Shown here piece after piece: positions 8,300 through 17,827 of a DNA stretch of 64,000 nt. A program made the position numbers and the translations under genes. This DNA comes from an uncultured Acidobacteriia bacterium (lineage in GTDB: Bacteria; Acidobacteriota; Terriglobia; Bryobacterales; Bryobacteraceae): NCBI GenBank assembly GCA_903900705.1, contig CAIUOG010000091.1, forward strand, positions 32,962 to 96,961. Reading direction: 5' to 3'. How positions within the stretch are numbered: position 1 is the stretch's first letter; each line of letters begins with the position of its first letter. Below the pieces are notes generated by a model. It was not told the origin of the DNA. It saw nothing but the letters and a program-made list of their open reading frames with translations, and searched no databases.

Positions 8300-11200
8300 T
8301 GCGCGCGCAGGCCGAAACGCATCTGGCGTTCGCCCGATGCGCTCGTGATCTGCATGAAGGTACCGGACGTGACGCTGGTGCTCACGCCGCCGAAGTGAGT
8401 GTGGTTCGCGAAGTTGAACGCTTCCGCCCGGAACTGCAGACGGACACGTTCCTTAATCGGGAACTCACGGGTCAGATCGAGGTCGGCATTCAGAACGCCG
8501 GGGTTCCGAAGAATGTTGCGACCGCTGTTACCGAACGTATTTGCCGCCGTGGGGGCTGCAAACGCCTTCGGGTCATAGTAGAACTGGCCAGGACCAAAGT
8601 TCCCGATGAAGGGCACGTTGGCAACCAGCTGGTTCGCCGTCTGCGTATTGTCCGGAGCGTTGAGAGCCGTACCGGGTGCGCCGACCGTGAACGGGTTTCC
8701 GGTGTAAGCCGAGAACACGCCGTTCAGCTGCCAGTTACCCAGAACCGCCGCCGCCACACCACTCTTGGCGAGGGACTTGTCCTTGCCAAACGGCAATTCA
8801 TAGACCCAGCCGGCCTGCAGAACGTGCGTGCGGTCGAAGCCGGCCGCGGCGCGGTTGCGCTGGAAGACCGGTCCCCAGTTCCAGCCCACGCTGGCCCAGC
8901 CGTCGTCATCGGTGTAGTCGATTGCCTTGGACCAGGTGTACGCGCCCTTCAGCATCATTCCCTTGCCGAAGGAACGGTTCACCGCAACCTGCAGCGAGTG
9001 GTATTCGGAACTCAGGTAGCCATCCCACATCTGAGTGGAGATGGTGCGGCCATACTTGGCGTACTGCGGCAGACCGGTGGTGCCGGAGCCGGGCGAGCCC
9101 GCGTTGATGTCGTAATCGGCCAGCAGGTGCACGGAGTGCGTGCCCACATAGGCGACGGACGTGATGATGCTGTAAGGCAGCTTGCGTTCCACGGTGGCGT
9201 TCCAGCTCTGCACATAGCCACGATGAATGAAGCTGTTCGGGCTGCGTTCGCTCACGTTGCCAGGCAGCTGAGCCACACCGGTGGAGAGATCCGGACCGGT
9301 GGTGTTCGGCACGCCCTGGGCGAAGGTGCTGGACCAGCCGTAGCCGCTGGCCACGTTCGCCTGGTTGATCACCAGCGGGAACCAGCCGCGCAGCGGGCGG
9401 GAGAACGGAATCGGGTCGAAGTTGATGCCGTAGCCGGCGCGGATGACGGTCTTGTCATCCAGACGGTAGGCGAGACCAATGCGGGGCGCGAACAGCTTGT
9501 GGCTGACCGAGATCCCTGCGTTGTCGGGCACATTGCCGCGGCCGCCCAGGTACACATTGTTGGTCGCGGGGTCATAGCGTTCAATGCCCTTGCCGGCGCG
9601 GGTCATGAGCGGATAGAGCTCATAGCGCAGGCCGATGCTGACGGTCAGCTTCCGGCTCACCTGCCACCGGTCACGGACATACCAGCCAAACTGCCATTCA
9701 CGGCCGGTGGCCAGAATGTTCTGGAGGCTCTTTTCAGCGTCGTCGGAGTAGCCCAGCAGGAACGCCGCGTAAGCGTTGTACTGGTTCTGCGCCGCGCCAC
9801 CCTTCAGGGCGGTTTCCTGTCCGCTGAAGCCCAGATAGCCGCGCGGACCCTGTCCGATTTCCGGCTGCCAGTGGTTCAGGTGGTGACGAACCAGGTCGAA
9901 GCCGAAGCGGACTTCATGCGCGCCCTTCGTCCAGGTCAGGTTGTCGCTCTGCGTGTAGCTTTCTTCCACGCGGGTCACCGGCATCCAGCTCGGCACGCCG
10001 AAACCGTTGTAGCCGCTGATGCCAATGTTCGGGAAGCCGCTCTGGCGAATGTCCGGACCGTTGGTGTTCGGGATGCCGAACTGCAGGCCATAATTGGTGC
10101 CGTAGTCATTCGGCAGCACGTTCTGGTCCTGGCGCTGATAACCGACCACCGCGTCCACCAGCAGGCTGGGGGAGATGGTGCGGGTGGTGCCGATGGTGGC
10201 AATCTGAATGGTCGTGTGGCCGGTGCCGGGGTCGGAACCGCCCAGACCGCTGCCGCCCGCCACGCCGAAAACAGCCTTGCCGCCGGAAGTGGCCTGCATG
10301 CGGCCATACTTCACGAACATGGTCTGCTTGTCGCTCAGGTTGTAGTTGACCTTGGCATCGTAGAACTGACGGCTGAGAATCGGACCGCCGGAGGCGAAGT
10401 AGTTGTTCGTTGCGCCCGAACCGTTGTTCGCGCCCGGGTAGTAGCTCTCCAGCTTCAGCGCGACCGGGCTGATCATGCTGGTGGGAATCGTGTTGTTGGC
10501 GAAGGGCTGGCGTCCGGTACCATCGGCCGCGCCGGTCGTCGGGTTGTAGATGATGTTCGAATAGGCGCTGAAATTACCAGCGGCGATCGCGGCCGTCGGA
10601 ACCGTGTAGAACGCGGGCGACGCCTGGCGCTGACCGGTACCGTCGAAGCTGAAGAAGTAGAACAGCTTGTTCTTCACGATGGGGCCACCAATGGTGCCGC
10701 CGTAGTTGTTGAAGATGCTGAGCGGCTTGTCGGTGCCTGCTGCCTGGAAGAAGTTGCGGGCCTTCAGGTGCTGGTCATCATGGAATTCAAACGCGCTGCC
10801 GTGGATGGCGTTGGTGCCGGACTTGCTGACCAGCGTGATGGCCGAAGTACCCGCCATACCCTGTTCCGCGTCCGCCGAACCCGTGGTGATGTTGACCACT
10901 TCCACGTTTTCTTCCGCCGTCACATAGCCGACATGGTGAGGCAGCCACACGTTCACGCTGGTGGCGCCGTCAATGCGGGTGATGTTGGTCTGCGCGTTGC
11001 CCCCGTTGATGTGGGTCTGGAGCGCGCGGCCCGGCGTATCGGTGATCGAATTCTGCAGCGCGGCCGGTGTCGCGCCGGGAACCAGGTTGATCAGGCTCTG
11101 GTAGTTGCGGTAGCCGCCGAGCGGCAGGCTGGTGATGGTCTTGCTTTCAATCACCGAGTGCGTGTCGGCCTTATCGGTCTGCAGTTCCGCCGCGGTGCCG

Positions 11201-11589
11201 GAAACAGTGATCGTTTCGGTCATCTGACCGACGTCCAGCGTGATGTCTTCACGACCGATGGAACTGGGGGTGACATCAATCCCCGTCTTGGCAAAACCCT
11301 TGAACCCCTTGGCCGCGACCTTCACGGTGTACGCGCCGGGGATGATGTTGACGAAGGAGTAACGTCCTCCACCGTCCGTTGTGCTCTCTTTCGAGACACC
11401 CGTATCCTGTGCTGTCAGTGTGACTGCCGCGTTCGGTACCACCGAACCGCTGGGGTCGCTGACCGTTCCAATCAGGGAGCCATAGAGTACCTGGGCCTGA
11501 ACGGGGTGAATGGAAGAACTCAGTAATCCGGCAAGCAATCCCGCCATCAACAATCGGCGAAACGCTCCGGAAGCGTTTTTGACCTGCAT
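8293..11589 (-). CDS. Oar-like TonB-dependent receptor with N-terminal carboxypeptidase-regulatory-like domain
   Basis: 1098 residues. After a signal peptide ending near SIHPVQAQ, residues 35-120 form a carboxypeptidase regulatory-like beta-sandwich (GTVSDPSGSVVPNAAVTLT, YSFVNIIPGAYTVKV). A plug-like region follows (INGGNAQTNITRIDGA, TSAITLVSKSGTNAIHGSAFEF), then a long outer-membrane beta-barrel ending in the aromatic residue W. This architecture is expanded in Acidobacteriota and is thought to bind and import polymers or large ligands; the ligand is unknown. A good Shine-Dalgarno (GAGGGG) precedes the ATG, and a consensus-like promoter lies 82 bases upstream. The stop overlaps the next gene's GTG. 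Confidence 0.93.
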   Translation of the reverse strand: MQVKNASGAFRRLLMAGLLAGLLSSSIHPVQAQVLYGSLIGTVSDPSGSVVPNAAVTLTAQDTGVSKESTTDGGGRYSFVNIIPGAYTVKVAAKGFKGFAKTGIDVTPSSIGREDITLDVGQMTETITVSGTAAELQTDKADTHSVIESKTITSLPLGGYRNYQSLINLVPGATPAALQNSITDTPGRALQTHINGGNAQTNITRIDGATSVNVWLPHHVGYVTAEENVEVVNITTGSADAEQGMAGTSAITLVSKSGTNAIHGSAFEFHDDQHLKARNFFQAAGTDKPLSIFNNYGGTIGGPIVKNKLFYFFSFDGTGQRQASPAFYTVPTAAIAAGNFSAYSNIIYNPTTGAADGTGRQPFANNTIPTSMISPVALKLESYYPGANNGSGATNNYFASGGPILSRQFYDAKVNYNLSDKQTMFVKYGRMQATSGGKAVFGVAGGSGLGGSDPGTGHTTIQIATIGTTRTISPSLLVDAVVGYQRQDQNVLPNDYGTNYGLQFGIPNTNGPDIRQSGFPNIGISGYNGFGVPSWMPVTRVEESYTQSDNLTWTKGAHEVRFGFDLVRHHLNHWQPEIGQGPRGYLGFSGQETALKGGAAQNQYNAYAAFLLGYSDDAEKSLQNILATGREWQFGWYVRDRWQVSRKLTVSIGLRYELYPLMTRAGKGIERYDPATNNVYLGGRGNVPDNAGISVSHKLFAPRIGLAYRLDDKTVIRAGYGINFDPIPFSRPLRGWFPLVINQANVASGYGWSSTFAQGVPNTTGPDLSTGVAQLPGNVSERSPNSFIHRGYVQSWNATVERKLPYSIITSVAYVGTHSVHLLADYDINAGSPGSGTTGLPQYAKYGRTISTQMWDGYLSSEYHSLQVAVNRSFGKGMMLKGAYTWSKAIDYTDDDGWASVGWNWGPVFQRNRAAAGFDRTHVLQAGWVYELPFGKDKSLAKSGVAAAVLGNWQLNGVFSAYTGNPFTVGAPGTALNAPDNTQTANQLVANVPFIGNFGPGQFYYDPKAFAAPTAANTFGNSGRNILRNPGVLNADLDLTREFPIKERVRLQFRAEAFNFANHTHFGGVSTSVTSGTFMQITSASGERQMRFGLRAQW

Positions 11590-11670
11590 GAAAGACCCCT
11601 CTTAAATTTTTGACGAAAGCTTCCTGGACCAGAAGCAGGCGAATTTGAAGCATAAATCCGCCATCTATAG

Positions 11671-11699
11671 ATTAGAGAGGGCTGCTGAGCAGAAGTCAA
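11671..11699 (-). promoter_or_regulatory. Sigma-70-type promoter of the Oar-like receptor operon
   Basis: On the minus strand TTGACT (11699-11694) is separated by exactly 17 bases from TCTAAT (11676-11671). This is five of six consensus matches in each box and gives a leader of about 75 bases before the receptor ATG at 11589, with GAGGGG as ribosome binding site. Confidence 0.7.
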
Positions 11700-11754
11700 G
11701 CGTTTAACCTGCGCTTCACAAAGTTCTGAGCGTACCGGGACGCCTGGATCGCGC

Positions 11755-13911
11755 CTACTCCCCGGGGTGGTACTCGCGCTCCGTGTGTCCCGCCAGTTGC
11801 GAGCGGTAAAAATAGACTTCCCGCAGGTCTCCCGTGCTGTAGCGTCCAGCCTGATCGTTAAAGTGTTTTGACCCGGGGTGGCCGCTTTCGCCGCCCGCCG
11901 TCACCGCCCGCGCCCGGACCTTGTCGCCGAACTCCACCACCGCCACAAAGCTGTTCCCGCTGGTTCCGTACCACTTCTTTGTGCCCGGATACGCGCGCGC
12001 TCCGAAAGACGCCAGCGAACCCCAGACCGCCGAGGTAAAGCCCACCGGGATGCTCGCCCCGGCGTCGTTAAAGGGCTGCACAATGTCTCCGGTCAGGCGC
12101 TGGAAGCGGTTGATCTCTCCCCAGGGAGTGTCCCACCGGCCGAAATCCGCCGCCAGTTTGCCCGTGGCCGCCGCCAGCGATTCCAGCAGCAGTTCCGGCG
12201 CGACCCTGCCGCCGCCGATGTACTCATCGGGCGAAACTCCCGCCGCCCGCGCCTGGGCGGCCACCCGCCGCCGGATGTCTTCCCCCCAGAACACCGCCAC
12301 AGACGTCGGTACGGAATTCACGCCCCACCGCAGGTCCCAGTTCCGCAGCGCCGCCACCGCCCCGGCCGTCTTTGCCTTCAGTGGACCCTCCGCCGCCCCG
12401 TCCCAGGCATGGATCAGCGCCGGCGCCGGCTTTTCAAACCACGTCAGATAGCTGTCGAACGCGGCCGCCAGAAAGGAATCCAGCGTGAAATCCTTCTTCC
12501 CCCGCAGCACCCGAATCGCGTGCAGGCCGCGCGCCGATTCGCCGCCGTTCTCCACATAAGCCGGGTAGTCCGACTTCTTCAGGCTGCTGTCCCCCGCCGC
12601 CGACCACGGCCAGTTATTCGCGTTGTAGAGCCAGCCGCTCTTCGGATTCAACAGATTCGGCGCCTCATCCACCGCCAGCAGGCCCTTATATTCCGTCTCC
12701 GGATTGCTGCCGTCCACCGGCTTCGTCCAGTCGAACTTCGAGTCGCGCCGTGGAATGTAGTTCCCGTGGAAGTACGCGATGTCGCCCTCGGAATCCGCAA
12801 AGATGGTGTTATTCGACGAGTTCGCCTTGAGCTCCATGGTCTGCCGGTAGGCCTTGTAATTCCGCGCCTTCGTCCGCGTGTAAGACTGCGTGAGTGCCTT
12901 GATGGGCTCCTGCATCAGCCGGATGGTCACCCACTTCCCGCCCGCTTCGTGGGTCACCGGGCCGTGCTGCGTGCGATAGACGGTGAACTTCTTCTCCGCC
13001 ATACCGGTCGCCGTTTTATAAGGAACGGTGATGATGGAAGAGGTTACCGGGCGCTCTTCGGAACCGAACTTGTAGACATAGCCGTCGCCCTTCTTCGTCA
13101 CGGTTTCGAGGTATTCATCCACGGCGTCCACCCCGCTGGAGGTATGCATCCACCCGGCCCGGTCGTTGAAGCCCTGGTAAATGAAGAACTGCCCCCACGT
13201 CACCGCGCCATAGGCGTTCAGGCCCTGCTCGCTCGTCACCTGGAGTTCTGAGCGGAAGAAGAAAGAGGTGTGCGGATTAATCAGCAGCATCGCGTGATGG
13301 CTGGCCGTATTCGAAGGCGCGAGGGCCGCGCCATTCGAACCGGAGGGCTCTTTCTCCACCACCGGTTCCGGCCGGAGCAAAGCCAGCGGGTTCTTCCCGT
13401 AAAACGCTTCCAGCTGATTCAGATTGATCCGCTCGATATCGCCGCCGATGCTGCCCTCGGTAAAGCTGAGCGCCATCCACGGTTCAAAATGGGTGATCAC
13501 GCGGGGCTTCACCTCCGGATGCCGCAACAGGTAGTAGTTCAGCCCGTCGGCGAAGGCGTTCATCAGCGTTTTCAGCCACGCGGGGCTCTCGGCGTACTTC
13601 TTCTTCAGGTCCGCGGGATCCATGAACATCTTTTGCCGCAGATCCTGATAGATCTTCCCTTCGCCTTCCGCCTCGGCCAGCCGCCCCAGAGAGTTCAGGT
13701 AGTTGGTCTCCACGCGGTTGAAATCGTCCTCCGCCTGGGTGTACATCATGCCGAACACGGCGTCGGCATCGGTCTTGCCGTAGATGTGGGCGATGCCCCA
13801 GTCATCACGGATGATGGTGACGCGTTTTGCCTGGAGTTCGGAACGGGAAGGGGCCGCGGTGAGCAGGAACGCGAACGCGGAAAGGACGAAGAGCCGGAGA
13901 AACGTCTTCAT
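11755..13911 (-). CDS. Penicillin acylase-family (Ntn-hydrolase, S45) secreted amidase
   Basis: 718 residues from the ATG at 13911, where a clear signal peptide begins (MKTFLRLFVLSAFAFLL). The N-terminal part has the family motif RDDWGIAHIYGKTDADAVFGMMYTQAEDDF. Ser192 in GSNGAALAPS is the likely autocatalytic nucleophile that becomes the beta-subunit N-terminus. LLINPH, YGAVTWG and RTQHGPV further support the family. Family members cleave amides such as penicillins, acyl-homoserine lactones or cyclic lipopeptides; the substrate is not predictable. The alpha region is short and directly continuous with the beta region, without a long spacer peptide. It is divergent from the RluA-type gene. Confidence 0.88.
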   Translation of the reverse strand: MKTFLRLFVLSAFAFLLTAAPSRSELQAKRVTIIRDDWGIAHIYGKTDADAVFGMMYTQAEDDFNRVETNYLNSLGRLAEAEGEGKIYQDLRQKMFMDPADLKKKYAESPAWLKTLMNAFADGLNYYLLRHPEVKPRVITHFEPWMALSFTEGSIGGDIERINLNQLEAFYGKNPLALLRPEPVVEKEPSGSNGAALAPSNTASHHAMLLINPHTSFFFRSELQVTSEQGLNAYGAVTWGQFFIYQGFNDRAGWMHTSSGVDAVDEYLETVTKKGDGYVYKFGSEERPVTSSIITVPYKTATGMAEKKFTVYRTQHGPVTHEAGGKWVTIRLMQEPIKALTQSYTRTKARNYKAYRQTMELKANSSNNTIFADSEGDIAYFHGNYIPRRDSKFDWTKPVDGSNPETEYKGLLAVDEAPNLLNPKSGWLYNANNWPWSAAGDSSLKKSDYPAYVENGGESARGLHAIRVLRGKKDFTLDSFLAAAFDSYLTWFEKPAPALIHAWDGAAEGPLKAKTAGAVAALRNWDLRWGVNSVPTSVAVFWGEDIRRRVAAQARAAGVSPDEYIGGGRVAPELLLESLAAATGKLAADFGRWDTPWGEINRFQRLTGDIVQPFNDAGASIPVGFTSAVWGSLASFGARAYPGTKKWYGTSGNSFVAVVEFGDKVRARAVTAGGESGHPGSKHFNDQAGRYSTGDLREVYFYRSQLAGHTEREYHPGE

Positions 13912-13985
13912 AGATTTGCCTACAGTGTAAACGCTTCTCTTCGCACGGCGCCCCCGAACAGTCCTCCGCACAGTATCGTTAAGGC

Positions 13986-14888
13986 ATGCTCTTAAAAGCT
14001 CTCGACGAAGATCGGGGCCAGAGGCTGGACGCTTACCTCCACTACAAACTGCCGGAATACAGCAGATCGCGGATCCAGACGTGGATGAAGAGCGGCAATG
14101 TGCGCATCGCGGGCCGTCCGGCGAAGGCGGCCTATCTGATTCGCGGCGGGGAGGAAGTGGACGTGCAGCCCCTGGCGCTCGCCCCGCTGCGCGCCACGCC
14201 GGAAGACATTCCTCTCACCATCCTTTATGAAGACGCCAGCTGCGTCGTCATCGACAAACCGGCCGGCATGGTGGTCCACGCCGGAGCGGGGAACCATGAC
14301 GGCACGCTGGTGAACGCTCTGCTGCACAAATTCGGCGCGGACACGCTTTCCGGCGTGGGCGGCGATATCCGCCCGGGCATCGTCCATCGCCTGGACCGCT
14401 TCACCAGCGGCGCGCTGCTGGTGGCCAAAACCGACGCCGCGCATCAGGATCTGGCGCTCCAGTTCTCCTCTCGGAAAGTCGAAAAGATCTACCTCACGCT
14501 GGTGGAAGGCAAGCTCGAAGGCTCCGGTCGCATCATCAAACCCATCAGCCGGGACCCCAACAACCGCGCCCGCATGACGGCCAAACTGCTCAGCGGCCGG
14601 CAGGCGCTCACAGACTGGGAGGCGATTCAGCAGTACTCCGGCTACACCTTCCTGCGCATCCGCCTGGGCACCGGCAGAACCCACCAGATCCGCGCGCACA
14701 TGGCGTCGCTGGGCCGCCCGGTCGCCGGTGATCCTCTCTACGGCGCGCGCAAAAGCGAGTGGAATCGCTACTTCCTCCACGCCCACCGCCTGGGCTTCAG
14801 GAGCCCCGAAACCGGCGAACCGGTTCTCGCCATCTCACCCCTTGCGCCGGAACTGGAAGCGTGGCGCAGCAGTTTACCGTTAGAATAA
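13986..14888 (+). CDS. RluA-family 23S rRNA/tRNA pseudouridine synthase
   Basis: 300 residues. An S4 RNA-binding domain occupies about residues 10-60 (RLDAYLHYKLPEYSRSRIQTWMKSGNV). The catalytic motif HRLDRFTSG places the nucleophilic Asp at 137, and GRTHQIRAHMASLGRPVAGDPLYG is the conserved C-terminal signature. The S4 domain and motif favour the RluC/RluD branch, which isomerises uridines in 23S rRNA; exact sites cannot be assigned. The start is supported by the S4 domain beginning a few residues in. The VWFA gene follows after only 6 bases. Confidence 0.92.
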   Translation: MLLKALDEDRGQRLDAYLHYKLPEYSRSRIQTWMKSGNVRIAGRPAKAAYLIRGGEEVDVQPLALAPLRATPEDIPLTILYEDASCVVIDKPAGMVVHAGAGNHDGTLVNALLHKFGADTLSGVGGDIRPGIVHRLDRFTSGALLVAKTDAAHQDLALQFSSRKVEKIYLTLVEGKLEGSGRIIKPISRDPNNRARMTAKLLSGRQALTDWEAIQQYSGYTFLRIRLGTGRTHQIRAHMASLGRPVAGDPLYGARKSEWNRYFLHAHRLGFRSPETGEPVLAISPLAPELEAWRSSLPLE

Positions 14889-14894
14889 CGGGAT

Positions 14895-15875
14895 ATGAGA
14901 TTGTCGTTGCCCGCGGGCGCAGTGTTATGCGTTGGGCTTTGCGTTGGTTTGTCCCTGCACGGACAGAAACAGCCGGTTGCCGGCCAGAAATCGCTCTCCA
15001 CCGAACAGATCCCCACGCAGGGTAAAGAGGATGAGCAGACCACCCGAATCACCCTGGACGTCACCCGCGTCAACGTTCTCTACACCGTCACGGATAAAAA
15101 GGGCCGCTTCGTCACCGACCTCGGCAAAGACGATTTTTCTGTCTTCGAGGGCAAGAAGCCCCAGGCCATTCAGGAGTTCACGGCGGAATCCGACCTGCCG
15201 CTCCGCATCGCCGTCCTCGTCGATACCTCCAACAGCATCCGCACCGAGTTTAAGTTCGAGCAGGACGCCGCCATCCGCTTCATGCAGAGCGTGATGCGCC
15301 CGCGCACAGACCGCATGATGCTGGTCAGTTTCGACAGCGCCGCCGAACTTGTCAGCGATCTCACCGACAATCTGACCGTCCTCGAAAAGGGCATTAAAGG
15401 GATGCACCCCGGCGGTGGCACCTCGCTCTATGACGCCATCTACTTCGCGTCCAAGGAGAAGCTCATGCTCGATCAGCCCCGCGATAAGTTCCGCCGCGCC
15501 ATGATCATCATCAGCGACGGTGACGACACTTCCAGCCGCTATTCCCGCGATCAGGCGCTCGAAATGGCCCAGAAGGCCGACGTGGTCATCTACGCCATCT
15601 CCACCAACACCAGGCGCGACGATCTGGATGGCGACAAAATTCTGCGCTACCTCACCGACGAAACCGGCGGCCAGGCCTTCTTCCCGTTCAAGGTGGAAGA
15701 TCTCGACCAGAACTTCGAAAACATCGCCAACGAACTGCGCCACCAGTACAACATCTTCTACCGCCCGGAACCGCTCAAGGCCGACGGCCTTTACCATCCG
15801 GTGCAGGTGAAGGTGAAGACCCGCAAAGACCTGATCGTAAAAGCCCGCAAAGGCTACTACGCGCCAAAACTGTAA
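14895..15875 (+). CDS. Secreted VWFA-related Acidobacterial domain protein
   Basis: 326 residues. The N-terminus is hydrophobic and ends in LSLHGQ, consistent with a signal peptide. Residues 50-100 form the small beta domain typical of this family (VNVLYTVTDKKGRFVTDLGKDDFSVFEGKKPQ broken over two strands). The VWA domain follows with an intact MIDAS: Asp110-Thr-Ser112-Asn-Ser114, the threonine in GGGTSLYD and the aspartate in ISDGDD. It probably binds metal-dependent protein ligands outside the cytoplasm. A TAGAAT box that overlaps the preceding stop codon lies 8 bases before the ATG, so it may also have its own leaderless transcript. Confidence 0.9.
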   Translation: MRLSLPAGAVLCVGLCVGLSLHGQKQPVAGQKSLSTEQIPTQGKEDEQTTRITLDVTRVNVLYTVTDKKGRFVTDLGKDDFSVFEGKKPQAIQEFTAESDLPLRIAVLVDTSNSIRTEFKFEQDAAIRFMQSVMRPRTDRMMLVSFDSAAELVSDLTDNLTVLEKGIKGMHPGGGTSLYDAIYFASKEKLMLDQPRDKFRRAMIIISDGDDTSSRYSRDQALEMAQKADVVIYAISTNTRRDDLDGDKILRYLTDETGGQAFFPFKVEDLDQNFENIANELRHQYNIFYRPEPLKADGLYHPVQVKVKTRKDLIVKARKGYYAPKL

Positions 15876-15916
15876 CCAGCGTTTCCGGGCGGGTCATCTT
15901 GTTGTAGCCTGACAGG

Positions 15917-17824
15917 GTGACCCCCAAAATCACCGCAACCCTCCTCGCCGCAACCCTCCTCTCCACCTTCTGTCTCTCCGCCCGGGCCGCCGCGTTCGGC
16001 AACGACCTTACAGATCTCGACACTTCCAACAGCGAACTGCGCCCCATGATTGAGCGCTACGCCGCCGATCGCGGCAATCTGCTGCGCTTCTACAACGTCA
16101 ACGCCTCCCCGGAGCGCCGCGAGCGTCTCCGCCGTTTCTATCTCGACGCCAAAGCCGCTCTCGCCGACCGCAACTTCGACGCCATGAGTCAGGACGGCAG
16201 GATCGACTACGTCCTGTTCCGTAACAGTCTCGACCACGAACTCCAGCGGCTCGACCTTGACGCCAAAGAGCAGGCTGAAAACACCCCCTATCTGCCTTTT
16301 GCCGGCGTCATCATGGGTCTCGAAGAATCGCGCCGGAAGATGAATCCGATGGACGCGAAGAAAGCCGCGGAAACCCTGGCGGACCTCGCAAAGCAGATCG
16401 AGGCGGCGCGAAAATCGGTGGACGCCAAAGTCCGGGCAGAGAACGGTCCCGACGCCGCCCGGATGCGCCGCATCGTGGGCAACCGCGTGGCGACGGAAGC
16501 GAACATGCTGCGCAACACGCTGCGCACGTGGTTTGCCTTCTACGATTCCTACGATCCCCTGTTCACCTGGTGGGCCGGCGTGGGCTACAAGGCCGTGGAC
16601 GTTTCTCTCCAGAGCTATTCCACCTTTCTGCGCGAACGGGTGGCCGGGCTGCGCGCTCCGTCCGGTGACGCGCCGGCGGCCCCTGCGGCAACGCCCGGTC
16701 CGGGACGTGGCGGGGCCGGTGGAGGTGGACGTGGTGGCAACGGCGGCGGTGGCTTTGCCGGGGTTGCCTCCGGAGCCCGCGCCGGTTCCACCGAAGACAT
16801 TGTCGGCGACCCCATTGGCCGCGAAGGCCTGATGGTGGAACTCGCCAATGAGATGATTCCCTACACCCCCGAACAGCTCATCGCCATCGCCAACAAAGAA
16901 TATGCCTGGTGCGAGAACGAAATGAAGAAGGCCTCGCGCGAAATGGGCTACGGGGACGACTGGAAAAAGGCCGTCGAAAAAATCAAAACCATGTACGTGG
17001 AGCCCGGCCAACAGCCCACGCTTATCCGCGACCTGGCCCGCGAGGCCGAAAAGTTTCTCGACGAACACGATCTGGTGACCGTGCCTTCGGTGGCGCACGA
17101 AACCTGGCGCATGGAAATGATGTCGCCGGAGCGCCAGCTCGTCACCCCGTTCTTCACCGGCGGCGAAGTCATCAGCGTGTCTTATCCCACTGCCGAAATG
17201 ACCCTCGAACAGAAGATGATGACCATGCGCGGCAACAACATCCCCATGTCCCGCGCCACGGTGTTTCATGAGCTCATCCCCGGCCATCACCTGCAGCTCT
17301 ACTACGCCGCCCGCTACAAGCCGTACCGCTCGCTGGTGGGTGGCACGCCTTTCGTCACGGAAGGCTGGTCGCTCTATTGGGAGCTCATGATGTGGGAGCT
17401 GAAGTTCCAGAAGACGCCGGAAGACCGCGTGGGCGCGCTGGTCTGGCATATGCACCGCTGCGCCCGCATCATCTTCTCGCTCAGCTTCCATCTGGGTCTC
17501 ATGACGCCGGATGAAGCGGTGAATTTCCTTGTCGACAAGGTGGGTTTCGAACGGGACAATGCGGCGGGCGAAGTGCGCCGTTCGTTTGGCGGCGCTTACT
17601 CTCCGCTCTATCAGGCGGCGTATCTGCTGGGTGGTTTACAGCTGAAATCCCTGCACGATTCCCTGGTGGGAACCGGCCCGGGCAAAATGACGAATCATCA
17701 GTTCAACGACGCCGTTCTCAAAGAGAACCGCATTCCCGTGGAACTCATCCGCGCCAGCCTGACCAGACAGAAGCTGACGCGCGATTACAAAGCCAACTGG
17801 AAATTTCAGGGGGAGATTCAGTAG
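15917..17824 (+). CDS. Secreted DUF885 family metallopeptidase-like protein
   Basis: 635 residues from a GTG preceded by TAGCCT at 6 bases. A signal peptide ends near LSARAAA. The family signature HELIPGHHLQ begins at His451 and is followed by TEGWSLYWE, together giving the presumed zinc ligands and catalytic Glu of DUF885 proteins. A glycine-rich, low-complexity insertion (PGPGRGGAGGGGRGGNGGGG, about residues 258-280) interrupts the helical domain. DUF885 proteins are thought to be peptidases; the substrate is unknown. It converges on the glycosyltransferase gene with a 3-base gap. Confidence 0.88.
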   Translation: MTPKITATLLAATLLSTFCLSARAAAFGNDLTDLDTSNSELRPMIERYAADRGNLLRFYNVNASPERRERLRRFYLDAKAALADRNFDAMSQDGRIDYVLFRNSLDHELQRLDLDAKEQAENTPYLPFAGVIMGLEESRRKMNPMDAKKAAETLADLAKQIEAARKSVDAKVRAENGPDAARMRRIVGNRVATEANMLRNTLRTWFAFYDSYDPLFTWWAGVGYKAVDVSLQSYSTFLRERVAGLRAPSGDAPAAPAATPGPGRGGAGGGGRGGNGGGGFAGVASGARAGSTEDIVGDPIGREGLMVELANEMIPYTPEQLIAIANKEYAWCENEMKKASREMGYGDDWKKAVEKIKTMYVEPGQQPTLIRDLAREAEKFLDEHDLVTVPSVAHETWRMEMMSPERQLVTPFFTGGEVISVSYPTAEMTLEQKMMTMRGNNIPMSRATVFHELIPGHHLQLYYAARYKPYRSLVGGTPFVTEGWSLYWELMMWELKFQKTPEDRVGALVWHMHRCARIIFSLSFHLGLMTPDEAVNFLVDKVGFERDNAAGEVRRSFGGAYSPLYQAAYLLGGLQLKSLHDSLVGTGPGKMTNHQFNDAVLKENRIPVELIRASLTRQKLTRDYKANWKFQGEIQ

Positions 17825-17827
17825 CCC

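Noticed and set aside
7996..11526. Very long open frame (1176 codons) antisense to the Oar-like receptor
   Set aside because: It lies fully within convincing TonB-receptor and TPR coding sequence, is His/Arg/Gly/Val-rich as expected for the mirror of GC-rich codons, and has no recognisable domain.
11276..11653. Leader-peptide-like frame beginning in the receptor's 5' leader
   Set aside because: It runs far into the receptor gene in another frame, has no ribosome site of note, and looks like chance openness.
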